Program-made: the position numbers and the translations under genes
The notes under the pieces: model-generated
Told to the model about the DNA's origin: nothing
What the model saw: the letters and a program-made list of their open reading frames with translations, nothing else
The model's database searches: none
In this document: piece by piece, positions 50,824 through 57,307 of the stretch
Layout of the letters: every line of letters begins with the position of its first letter
Numbering within the stretch: the first letter of the stretch is position 1
Assembly (NCBI GenBank): GCA_900758495.1
Contig: CAAERO010000017.1
Coordinates: 1-57,307, forward strand
Reading direction: 5' to 3'
Length of the DNA: 57,307 nt
Source of the DNA: Bacilli bacterium
Lineage (GTDB): Bacteria > Bacillota_I > Bacilli_A > RF39 > UBA660

Positions 50824-51429
50824 TTATTTTTCCTTTCTTTTAGTGTTAATTAAGTTAACACCTTGTTGTTTTAATAAGATTTTACTAGCATTTACGTAAT
50901 CTCTACGATTTTCTTCATCGTAAGTTGCGATAGCATCTAAGTAGACGTTTATGCTATGTTTTCGATTATTTTCATCGAGATAATTAGCAAGTCCTAAGAC
51001 ACCGTTGGTAATACAAATATCAGTACAACAACCTACTACGTTGAAGTTTTCTAAGGTAGTTTGTCTTTCCAGTAGCTTTCTAAAGTCAGGTGCTTCCATA
51101 AAACTAGTTGAATTTTTTGTAATACTAATAGTATCTTTTGCTTGTTCATAGATTTTTAACTCATCTACTACTTCACTTTCACTTGTTCCTTTAAGACAAT
51201 GGGTTGTATTTCCAAATCTTTCGAATTCTGTTGATTCTTTAGTATGATTGTCTTTGATAAAGATAATTAATAGTTTTGTTTCTTTCGCTTCTTTTATTAG
51301 TTTTATTTGTTTAGGTATTATTTTACTAATTTCTTCATCATGTAATACGCCTTCTCTTACAAAGCCATTAACCATATCTACGATAATTAGGCAATCTTTA
51401 TATAACTTTAAGTTATCTATTTTATTCAT
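50824..51429 (-). CDS. pncA: Nicotinamidase
   Basis: PncA hydrolyses nicotinamide to nicotinate. The protein has 201 residues of the isochorismatase fold. Catalytic Asp18 is in IIVDMVNGFV, a lysine lies in the ISITKNSTSF region, and the nucleophilic Cys is in VVGCCTDICI. It is the first gene of the eight-gene NAD operon, behind the intergenic region holding two 21-bp palindromes. Confidence 0.93.
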   Translation of the reverse strand: MNKIDNLKLYKDCLIIVDMVNGFVREGVLHDEEISKIIPKQIKLIKEAKETKLLIIFIKDNHTKESTEFERFGNTTHCLKGTSESEVVDELKIYEQAKDTISITKNSTSFMEAPDFRKLLERQTTLENFNVVGCCTDICITNGVLGLANYLDENNRKHSINVYLDAIATYDEENRRDYVNASKILLKQQGVNLINTKRKEK

Positions 51430-51443
51430 AGTTTTTTCTCATC

Positions 51444-51464
51444 TTATTAATATTTTGTTAATAA
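51444..51464. promoter_or_regulatory. Candidate NrtR operator 1
   Basis: TTATTAA-TATTTTG-TTAATAA is a 21-base site with perfect 7-base arms, 15 bases upstream of the pncA ATG. On the minus strand it overlaps a possible -10 (TATTAA) that sits 17 bases after TTGTAA. Confidence 0.6.
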
Positions 51465-51499
51465 CTATAGTTAAAAATTTTTACAAGTCTCTTCACTTG

Positions 51500-51520
51500 T
51501 TATTAACATTATATTAATAT
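51500..51520. promoter_or_regulatory. Candidate NrtR operator 2
   Basis: TTATTAA-CATTATA-TTAATAT has the same 7-7-7 layout with one arm mismatch, 56 bases from site 1. The repetition of the architecture in A+T-rich DNA is what makes it notable. The remaining 51521-51716 holds no recognisable gene. Confidence 0.55.
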
Positions 51521-51716
51521 CATATAAAACTATCAATCTCTTTTTAACATTTTTTTAAAAAGAAAATAATTTATGTAAATTAACAGATGACTATGTCAAA
51601 CAAAAAAGTGTCTGAAACTTAGTTCATAACACTCCTATTAGTTATTACTATCATTTATAATTTTATCTAATCTAGCTATCCTAGTTGCTAGTAAGTAACA
51701 AATTTAAAACCTCTTT

Positions 51717-52541
51717 TTAATTATTATTTTTATATTTGAATAAGAAAGATGGTCTATGACCTTCTCCTGTTTTCATTTTATCAGTTTTAACAACTTTATC
51801 TTTAATAATTCTACGAAAAGCAGGATCTAATAATTTCTTATTTAATATTACTTCATATACCTGTTGTAATTCTCCTAATGTAAAGTATTCAGGCATCATA
51901 TTAAAAACAATATCTGTATAATTTAACTTATTTTTAATTCTTTCCAATCCAGATACTATCACTAATGGATGATCAAATGCTAAGTCTTTATTTTCTATTA
52001 TTTCAAATTTATATCGATCAGTTGTTTTTTCATACAATTTCTTTTTAATAGAAAACTTAATCATATCATTTCCATTAGATAAAACCATATCTATTTTATC
52101 TTTGATTTCTTCAAATAATATAACATCAAACCAAGAAGCATTAGTATTGATTTTATCTGTCAACCTATTTTTATCTATTAAAGCTATATAAGAAGTAGAT
52201 ACTACTCTTGTTCTAGGATCTCTATTAATATTATCGAAAGTATATAATTGTTCTAAGTATAGTTCTTTAAGGTTAGTCTCTTTTTTTAAGACTCTTTTCG
52301 CACATTCTTCTAAGGTTTCACTCTTTGGATTTAAAAATCCACCAGGTAAACACCATTTATCTTTATAAGGATAATCATCTCTTTTAACTAGTAAAATACT
52401 CATCATTTTTTTATTAGTTTTGCGATAGTTTTCTTGTTTTTCTGACGAAACACTTACAAGTAAGATATCAACTGTCATTGATAACTGATCAAAAGCTTCT
52501 GGATTGTAATGTTTTAAAAATTCTTCTTCGCTTTTATACAT
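51717..52541 (-). CDS. nrtR: NrtR-type transcriptional regulator (Nudix + winged helix)
   Basis: The protein has 274 residues. The N-terminal Nudix domain (WCLPGGFLNPKSETLEECAKRVL) has a degenerate catalytic box: the REUxEE core is replaced by KRVLKKET, so hydrolase activity is unlikely. The C-terminal winged helix, with FTLGELQQVYEVILNKKLLDPAFRRIIKDK, is the NrtR signature. NrtR represses NAD genes and senses ADP-ribose in characterised bacteria. It is encoded just upstream of the NAD operon on the same strand, whose promoter region holds two matching palindromes. It follows mnmA by 17 bases. Confidence 0.86.
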   Translation of the reverse strand: MYKSEEEFLKHYNPEAFDQLSMTVDILLVSVSSEKQENYRKTNKKMMSILLVKRDDYPYKDKWCLPGGFLNPKSETLEECAKRVLKKETNLKELYLEQLYTFDNINRDPRTRVVSTSYIALIDKNRLTDKINTNASWFDVILFEEIKDKIDMVLSNGNDMIKFSIKKKLYEKTTDRYKFEIIENKDLAFDHPLVIVSGLERIKNKLNYTDIVFNMMPEYFTLGELQQVYEVILNKKLLDPAFRRIIKDKVVKTDKMKTGEGHRPSFLFKYKNNN

Positions 52542-52558
52542 CTAACTTCTCACCCATC

Positions 52559-53671
52559 CTATAATAAATACCATAGTTTTTCTTTATCTTTCATTACTGT
52601 TTTAACTATTCCCCCACCAAGACAGTATTCACCATCATAAAAAACACAAGCCTGTCCAGGAGTAACTGCTTTAACATTATCATAAGTAACATAGATGGTT
52701 CCATCATCATTATATGTTAGTTTAACTGGTACATCTTCGGCACGATAACGAAACTTAGCAGTACAGTTAGTTGGTCTTTCTTCACAATTAAAGTTAATAT
52801 CTTCAATTATAGCACCATTAGAGTATAAATATTTGTTATCTTCCCCTTCTGCTACATATAAGATGTTTTTTTCAAGATTTTTACCAACTACAAATAGTTT
52901 TTCTTTTGTTCCTCCAATATCTAATCCTTTTCTTTGACCAATTGTATAATACATTAAGCCTTGGTGCTTACCAACTACTTTATTAGTATCAATATTAACC
53001 ATATCGCCTTCTTTACTTGGTAAGTAGTTTTTTAAAAAATTTTTGAAATTTCTTTCTCCAATAAAACAAATACCTGTTGAATCTTTTTTATTAGCAGTAA
53101 TTAAATCATATTTTTTAGCTATTTCTCTTACTTCACTTTTATTTTCGATATCACCTAAAGGGAAGATAACGTTTTCTAGTTGTTCTTTATTAAGCTGTGA
53201 TAAGAAATAAGTTTGGTCTTTATTTTTTTCCTTACTGCGCATAAGACGGCCATTTTCCATTTTAGCATAGTGTCCTGTTGCTATATAATCAGCTCCTAAT
53301 CTTTTAGCTTCTTTTACAAAGGCGGAAAACTTAATATATTTATTACACATTATATCAGGGTTAGGTGTTCTACCTTTTTTTAATTCATCTAAGAAATAAG
53401 TAAAGACATCATCCCAATATTCTTTAATAAAATCTATTCTATGTAATGGTATACCAATTTTATCCGCTACTTTTTTAGCATCATTATAATCTTGTTCTTG
53501 TGGACAAATTGATTCATTTAGATTAGGATTACCTAAAAAATCGTTATTAATAGTACTATCCCAATTACGCATAAAAAGACCAATAACGTCATATCCTTGT
53601 TCTTTTAAAAGAATAGCAGCAACAGACGAATCTACCCCTCCACTTAAACCAATAACTACTTTCTTACTCAT
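52559..53671 (-). CDS. mnmA: tRNA 2-thiouridylase MnmA
   Basis: MnmA thiolates U34 of tRNA-Lys, -Glu and -Gln. The 370 residues show the PP-loop VIGLSGGVDSSVAA, GLFMRNWD, catalytic Cys pairs in NPDIMCNKYIKF and STGICFIGERNF, and TGHYAKM. ATG 53671 follows GGGTGATATAT; the in-frame start three codons upstream is rejected. It has its own promoter and heads a two-gene unit with nrtR. Confidence 0.96.
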   Translation of the reverse strand: MSKKVVIGLSGGVDSSVAAILLKEQGYDVIGLFMRNWDSTINNDFLGNPNLNESICPQEQDYNDAKKVADKIGIPLHRIDFIKEYWDDVFTYFLDELKKGRTPNPDIMCNKYIKFSAFVKEAKRLGADYIATGHYAKMENGRLMRSKEKNKDQTYFLSQLNKEQLENVIFPLGDIENKSEVREIAKKYDLITANKKDSTGICFIGERNFKNFLKNYLPSKEGDMVNIDTNKVVGKHQGLMYYTIGQRKGLDIGGTKEKLFVVGKNLEKNILYVAEGEDNKYLYSNGAIIEDINFNCEERPTNCTAKFRYRAEDVPVKLTYNDDGTIYVTYDNVKAVTPGQACVFYDGEYCLGGGIVKTVMKDKEKLWYLL

Positions 53672-53694
53672 ATATATCACCCATTTCTTGCTTA

Positions 53695-53723
53695 ATTATA
53701 GCAAAAAAAAAGAATTTTGTACA
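53695..53723 (-). promoter_or_regulatory. Promoter of mnmA-nrtR
   Basis: On the minus strand TGTACA (53718-53723), a 17-base spacer and TATAAT (53695-53700), 23 bases from the mnmA ATG. Confidence 0.65.
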
Positions 53724-53747
53724 CTACTCAAAGATTTGTAATATTAC

Positions 53748-54299
53748 TTATTCAAATATCATTTTTTTATCATCACTAATATAAATAGCTTGGTTATCTG
53801 TCAAATATAAATTATCACTTGAGGTAACTAATCCATTTGCTGTTCCTTTTTCACAATGAACGTCTAGTTTGTTGATAATAAAGTCAAGACCATTTTGATA
53901 TTCGCCACTAGCACATACACTTCCAGCACTTACTCCTATATAAATTCCACCTTGTTTAATATATTCATTAACTGTTTCTTTGAAATCTATTTCGTTTATT
54001 CTTTCAACTAAATGTTCTGTGTCACCACCACAAACATATATTGCATCATATTCGCTTATTTCTTTGACTGAAAGTGATTTGTGCATATCATAAATTCTAA
54101 TATTTTCATCTAATATTCCACATTTACTCAAGTCATCTAAACAATATGGTAAAACTCTTATAGCTTCTGGATCAATAGCAGCTGTGATTATAAATAAAAC
54201 TTTTACGTTTTTAATATCTCTATCTAGTAATGCTAAAAACTTATTCTTTATATTTTTGTTATCAAACCCTGTACTTGTTAAAAGTATCTTTTTCATCAT
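53748..54299 (-). CDS. Peptidase E-like (S51) serine peptidase
   Basis: The protein has 183 residues. Class I glutamine amidotransferase-like fold with the nucleophile elbow GVSAGSVCASGEY, preceded by YVCGGDTEHLVERI; VHCEKG may carry the histidine. S51 peptidases cleave Asp-X dipeptides, but many homologues are uncharacterised. It is shorter than E. coli PepE (about 229). ATG 54299 follows AAAGGTGATT; an upstream frame overlapping the next gene is rejected. It lies 13 bases after the small P-loop gene and is probably co-transcribed. Confidence 0.8.
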   Translation of the reverse strand: MMKKILLTSTGFDNKNIKNKFLALLDRDIKNVKVLFIITAAIDPEAIRVLPYCLDDLSKCGILDENIRIYDMHKSLSVKEISEYDAIYVCGGDTEHLVERINEIDFKETVNEYIKQGGIYIGVSAGSVCASGEYQNGLDFIINKLDVHCEKGTANGLVTSSDNLYLTDNQAIYISDDKKMIFE

Positions 54300-54312
54300 A
54301 TAATCACCTTTT

Positions 54313-54756
54313 CTATTCTTCGATTTCAATAGTTATTGTTGGTATCTTTGAATTTTTAATTTCTTCTTCAATTTCTTTTTGCATACTCTTAGCATTATCA
54401 AAATCTGCGTTTCTTAACTTTGTCCTTTCAAATAATAGCTTATCATCTATATGAAGATATACTATTAAATCACAATCAAGTAAAACTGTACCAAACATTG
54501 GAGTTCCAGCTACTATATGCAATTTTTCTCTTACAAGTTCGTTCATCTTATTTCCAATTTCTTTTGTCCAAGGGGTTTGACAAACATATTCAGTTTCTTC
54601 TTTTGTTAATAATGGAAATATTTCTTCGTCCATATCTTTTCCGATATTATTATTTTTTAATATAGTTGACTTACCTGTACAAGTAGTTCCTAAGACACAT
54701 ACTCTTTTATTTGAATTATTACTAAATATTCTTCTTAATTTTTCTGTTGTAGTCAT
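54313..54756 (-). CDS. Small P-loop kinase-like protein
   Basis: The protein has 147 residues. Walker A GTTCTGKST (about 23-31) is followed by a region with TPMFGTVLLDCDLIVYLHIDDKLLFERTKLR, resembling the LID/substrate part of small nucleoside or shikimate kinase-like proteins. The specific substrate is not determinable. It is in one unit with the peptidase E gene downstream. Confidence 0.65.
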   Translation of the reverse strand: MTTTEKLRRIFSNNSNKRVCVLGTTCTGKSTILKNNNIGKDMDEEIFPLLTKEETEYVCQTPWTKEIGNKMNELVREKLHIVAGTPMFGTVLLDCDLIVYLHIDDKLLFERTKLRNADFDNAKSMQKEIEEEIKNSKIPTITIEIEE

Positions 54757-54830
54757 ATTTATTTCCTTTCTTACTTGTTTACTTACTATATATAGTACAG
54801 TAGGGAAATATGTTTATCAATACTTTTTTA

Positions 54831-55451
54831 CTATAACAAAAATAATTTCAAGAAATTAGGCATAAAAAACGTATCAAACAAACTACAACATCCTGCTACT
54901 ACAATACTAGCAACTAATACCTGTAGATATCTTTTCATAGAATGTCTTAATGATATATCTTGTTTTAAGAATAAATAACTAAATATTTTTTTAGAAAAGA
55001 AAGCCGAAGAAAAGCCTAGAAATATTAAATATAATAAAAGTACGATTGGTCCTGGTATTAAATAACAAACTGCTAGAATAATTCCTTTAAACTTATAAGT
55101 AGTAAGAATAGATACTATAGAAAAACTTAATAAAAAACCTTTTCCAAAGCATAATATATAAATAAATGGTAGACCAATAATAGAAATACCTAAAAGCCAG
55201 ATAAGTATAACTAGGGATAAATTCCCTATCAAGCTATTAATTAACATTGGTATATAGTTTATATCATTTTTCTTAATAGCATCAAAGAAAATGTTTAGTT
55301 GATTAGTTATTAAAGTATGATCACTCTTTGATAAAATTAGGTTATAAACAATTCCACAGACAATTCCTAATGTAATAGTTATAATAATAGATAAATAGAT
55401 TTTTTTCTGTTCATAAAGCTTATTTTTTACTTTTTTACTTGCTTCATTCAT
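54831..55451 (-). CDS. spoIIM: Stage II sporulation protein M
   Basis: SpoIIM is a membrane subunit of the DMP peptidoglycan-remodelling complex (SpoIID-SpoIIM-SpoIIP) needed for engulfment in spore formers. The 206 residues have an N-terminal membrane segment (KIYLSIIITITLGIVCGIVYNLIL), a loop with FFDAIKKND, then four hydrophobic segments including GLPFIYILCFGKGFLLSFS and YLIPGPIVLLLYLIF, typical of DUF95/SpoIIM. ATG 55451 follows AAGGGTGAT; the in-frame GTG is rejected. SpoIIM-like proteins also occur in non-spore formers, so on its own it does not prove sporulation. Confidence 0.85.
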   Translation of the reverse strand: MNEASKKVKNKLYEQKKIYLSIIITITLGIVCGIVYNLILSKSDHTLITNQLNIFFDAIKKNDINYIPMLINSLIGNLSLVILIWLLGISIIGLPFIYILCFGKGFLLSFSIVSILTTYKFKGIILAVCYLIPGPIVLLLYLIFLGFSSAFFSKKIFSYLFLKQDISLRHSMKRYLQVLVASIVVAGCCSLFDTFFMPNFLKLFLL

Positions 55452-55507
55452 TAATATCACCCTTAGTAAAGTTTATTCTAAATATTTAGTAACTTGTTAT
55501 TTTTTCT

Positions 55508-55536
55508 TTTACAAAAAGTGACTTTTTTTATATAAT
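55508..55536 (+). promoter_or_regulatory. Promoter of the 29-residue membrane peptide
   Basis: TTTACA (55508-55513), 17-base spacer, TATAAT (55531-55536), 19 bases before the small ATG. Confidence 0.6.
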
Positions 55537-55555
55537 TATGTTAGAGGTGAACAAG

Positions 55556-55645
55556 ATGAATAAGTTTATGAAAATTATGTCTATTATCTTAGTAGTAGCA
55601 GTAATTGCTAGTTTTCTAGGTGTTATTGTTTATTATGTTATTTAA
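55556..55645 (+). CDS. 29-residue single-span membrane peptide
   Basis: The sequence starts MNKFMKIMS, followed by one hydrophobic span (IILVVAVIASFLGVIVYYVI) to the end. AGAGGTG lies 6 bases before ATG 55556, and a promoter of good spacing lies further upstream, both supporting a real gene. It resembles the DUF4044-type tiny membrane proteins of Firmicutes, but a firm family call is not possible at this length. The stop overlaps the convergent gene by 8 bases. Confidence 0.62.
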   Translation: MNKFMKIMSIILVVAVIASFLGVIVYYVI

Positions 55646-55943
55646 TATCAATAAATCCTTCTATTTCAGGTATTATCTCACCGACTAGTAATTGATTATT
55701 ATAATATTTTATAACAATATCATTTAATCTTTCTTTGTCATTAGCAAGTGATAAAACAACTAGTCCTGCTATTCTATCGGAAATATACTGATTTAATCTA
55801 ACTCTTTCACTAGGTGATACTTTATATCTATCAAATATTTCATTTATTGGACTATTTTCATATATATAATTGACATAACTTTTAGTAATCATGTCAATTT
55901 TTTTGTCTTTTTTTAAAAATCTAACACGTTTCCAAACCTTCAT
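55638..55943 (-). CDS. Hypothetical small protein
   Basis: I do not recognise this protein. It has 101 residues, is basic at the N-terminus (MKVWKRVRFLKKDKK) and mostly helical (YEIS-type charged pattern; ISDRIAGLVVLSLANDKERLNDIVIKYYN), with no membrane segment or signal peptide. AAAGGATTT precedes the ATG. It is isolated between the membrane peptide and spoIVB, divergent from the latter. Confidence 0.65.
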   Translation of the reverse strand: MKVWKRVRFLKKDKKIDMITKSYVNYIYENSPINEIFDRYKVSPSERVRLNQYISDRIAGLVVLSLANDKERLNDIVIKYYNNQLLVGEIIPEIEGFIDIK

Positions 55944-56030
55944 TTTATCAAATCCTTTACAAGTACTATATTATAGCATACTAACGAAGTAACTGGTAGA
56001 TATTTACTCTATTTTTTTTAAAATTTTAGT

Positions 56031-56037
56031 CATACTA
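56031..56037 (+). promoter_or_regulatory. Possible forespore (SigG/SigF-type) -10 element of spoIVB
   Basis: CATACTA matches the SigG -10 consensus and lies 33-39 bases before the spoIVB ATG. The -35 region about 17 bases upstream (TCTATT) is a poor match to TGAATA. A second CATACTA is at 55977-55983. It is suggestive because spoIVB is a SigF/SigG gene in Bacillus. Confidence 0.35.
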
Positions 56038-56069
56038 ATAATGTAGCCTACTAAAAGGAGATGATTATC

Positions 56070-57086
56070 ATGAATTTTTTAAAAAATAAAAAATGTAAGC
56101 TACAATATTTTTTCCTTCTTCTAGCTATATTTATTATTCCCTTAAATGCTTATGCTTATTCTAATTATATTATCCCAGGCGGAGAAACCGTTGGTATTGA
56201 AGTAAATTCAAAAGGTGTATTAGTTGTTGGATTTTACAAGGTACAAAATGAATATATTGGAAAAGACACTGGTTTTTTAGTAGGTGATAAAATTATTTCA
56301 ATTAATAATCAAAAAATAACTACTATTGATGAAATGGTAAATATTGTTAATAAGGAAGCAACGAACAAAAAGTTAGATGTAACTATTGAACGTAACAGTA
56401 AGACTTCTACTCTACCATTAGATCTTATTTGTGATAGTGAAAGTGTTTGTAAAACAGGACTTTATGTAAAAGATGAAATAACTGGTATTGGAACACTTAC
56501 TTATATTGATCCAGACACTAAAATTTTTGGGGCATTGGGTCATGAGATTTTAGAAAAAACTACTGGTGAAAGATTTGAAATTAAAGATGGTAAGATATTT
56601 AAAGCTGATGTAACTAGTACTACTAGAAGTAGTAATGGTTCTCCTGGAGAAAAAAATGCTATTTATGATAAGAGTACTATCTATGGTAAAATAACTACTA
56701 ATGAAAAAACTGGTATTTTTGGAAAATATCAAGATACTTTTCCTAGCAATGATACTTTAAAGGTAGCTAATAAAAATGAGGTAGTTAAAGGAAAAGCTAC
56801 TATTAGAACAGTTTTAAACGGTAGTGATATTAATACTTATGAAATAAACATTCTAGAAGTTAATAAAAACAGTGATACTAAAAATATTTTATTTGAAATA
56901 ACAGATTCTACTCTTCTTGAAGAAACTGGTGGTGTCATTCAGGGGATGAGTGGTTCACCTATCATTCAGAATAATAAAATAGTTGGTGCAGTAACACACG
57001 TTATTGTAAATGATACAAAGAAGGGTTATGGTATTTTTATAACAACAATGCTTGAAGAAGGCGATAAAAAAGGTGCTAGTAGTTAG
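56070..57086 (+). CDS. spoIVB: SpoIVB serine peptidase (S55)
   Basis: SpoIVB is secreted from the forespore and triggers pro-SigK processing in Bacillus. The 338 residues show an N-terminal membrane/signal segment (FFLLLAIFIIPLNAYA), a PDZ domain (about 55-125: GTGFLV-type loop DTGFLVGDKIISINNQKI) and the S55 protease domain with His158 (ALGHEIL) and Ser296 (GMSGSPI). ATG 56070 follows AAGGAGATG. It is shorter than B. subtilis SpoIVB (about 425). Its terminator overlaps the CRISPR terminal repeat. With the sigma factor and SpoIIM it indicates a sporulation heritage. Confidence 0.92.
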   Translation: MNFLKNKKCKLQYFFLLLAIFIIPLNAYAYSNYIIPGGETVGIEVNSKGVLVVGFYKVQNEYIGKDTGFLVGDKIISINNQKITTIDEMVNIVNKEATNKKLDVTIERNSKTSTLPLDLICDSESVCKTGLYVKDEITGIGTLTYIDPDTKIFGALGHEILEKTTGERFEIKDGKIFKADVTSTTRSSNGSPGEKNAIYDKSTIYGKITTNEKTGIFGKYQDTFPSNDTLKVANKNEVVKGKATIRTVLNGSDINTYEINILEVNKNSDTKNILFEITDSTLLEETGGVIQGMSGSPIIQNNKIVGAVTHVIVNDTKKGYGIFITTMLEEGDKKGASS

Positions 57087-57095
57087 CATCTTTTT
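57066..57095. terminator. Bidirectional terminator shared by spoIVB and the CRISPR array
   Basis: AAAAAGGTGCTA-gtagt-TAGCATCTTTTT (one G:T) gives a T tail on both strands. On plus it ends spoIVB; on minus it would end the crRNA precursor transcript coming from the right. Confidence 0.82.
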
Positions 57096-57307
57096 AACAT
57101 GACATAGAACTAAAACAAAGGAGATTTACTAGGCGTTAAGGGAAGAGTTTTAATACCATTTAACATGACATAGAACTAAAACTACCCTAACAGCTGATAA
57201 AGATAATCATTTGTTTTAATACCATTTAACATGACATAGAACTAAAACCAACTTTACTTGGTAAGAGTTCCACCGTTTGTTTTAATACCATTTAACATGA
57301 CATAGAA
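57081..57307 (-). CRISPR. Leader-distal end of a type II-like CRISPR array (cut by window end)
   Basis: There are four 36-base repeats: a degenerate one at 57081-57116 (only the last 24 bases conserved), perfect ones at 57147-57182 and 57213-57248, and a cut one from 57279. Spacers of exactly 30 bases lie at 57117-57146, 57183-57212 and 57249-57278. The plus-strand repeat begins GTTTTAATACC and ends GAACTAAAAC. Its reverse complement begins GTTTTAGTTCTATG and ends AAAAC, like type II-A repeats. The degenerate copy at the left therefore marks the 3' (leader-distal) end of a minus-strand array. Leader, tracrRNA and cas genes would be to the right, outside the window. Confidence 0.95.

Overview
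The window is a low-GC (very A+T-rich) Gram-positive chromosome segment. Gene content and order point to an uncultured, probably gut-dwelling member of the Bacilli/Mollicutes-like Firmicutes. The supporting signs are a CIRCE/HrcA heat-shock operon, a T-box riboswitch ahead of gatCAB-aspS, the rnhC-cvpA-trxA neighbourhood, TmcAL, RNase HIII, and strong AGGAGG-type ribosome binding sites. A SigE/SigK-like sigma factor, SpoIIM and SpoIVB show that the lineage forms endospores or descends from one that did. No species can be named from the sequence alone.

Layout. 1-0.5 kb: the 3' end of a surface protein with a hypervariable C-terminal domain. 0.55-7.1 kb: heat-shock operon hrcA-grpE-dnaK-(pepF)-dnaJ under a CIRCE operator. 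7.1-8.5 kb: a membrane-anchored hypothetical protein and the sporulation-type sigma factor. 8.5-10.6 kb: a tiny peptide ORF with a G8 tract and a complete second copy of the hypervariable surface protein. 10.65-15.9 kb: T-box riboswitch and gatC-gatA-gatB-aspS, the indirect Asn-tRNA (and Gln-tRNA) route. 15.9-19.6 kb: accessory genes (a tandem 28-residue repeat protein, then an operon of an unknown protein, a laccase-domain protein and a metallophosphoesterase). 19.6-41.4 kb: housekeeping genes (rnhC, cvpA, trxA, yigZ, an AI-2E family exporter, two P-loop kinases, alaS, holA, tRNA-Glu, tcdA, lexA, polA, mutM, pyk, gmk, tmcAL, xerD, deoB).

41.4-43.1 kb: a small DUF1540-like Cys-rich protein, about 600 bp of A+T-rich non-coding DNA, and an autoregulated-looking HTH regulator. 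43.1-51.4 kb: a nearly gapless minus-strand NAD(P) operon, pncA-pncB-nudix-nadE-prs-nadD-nadK-pncC. It contains every step from nicotinamide or nicotinate to NADP and makes its own PRPP. 51.4-53.7 kb: two copies of a 21-bp palindrome in front of pncA, then an NrtR-type regulator (degenerate Nudix plus winged helix) and mnmA. 53.7-57.1 kb: peptidase E, a small kinase-like protein, spoIIM, two small unknown genes and spoIVB. 57.08 kb to the end: the leader-distal end of a type II-like CRISPR array whose cas genes lie outside the window.

Most noteworthy observations. (i) Two paralogous secreted proteins share a C-type-lectin-like C-terminal domain with an abruptly A-poor, GC-rich block, and nearly all the strong divergence between them falls in that block. 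This is the pattern of a diversity-generating retroelement target, but no reverse transcriptase or template repeat is in the window. (ii) The NAD operon is paired with an NrtR homologue and two candidate operators. (iii) The degenerate terminal CRISPR repeat is fused to the spoIVB transcription terminator.
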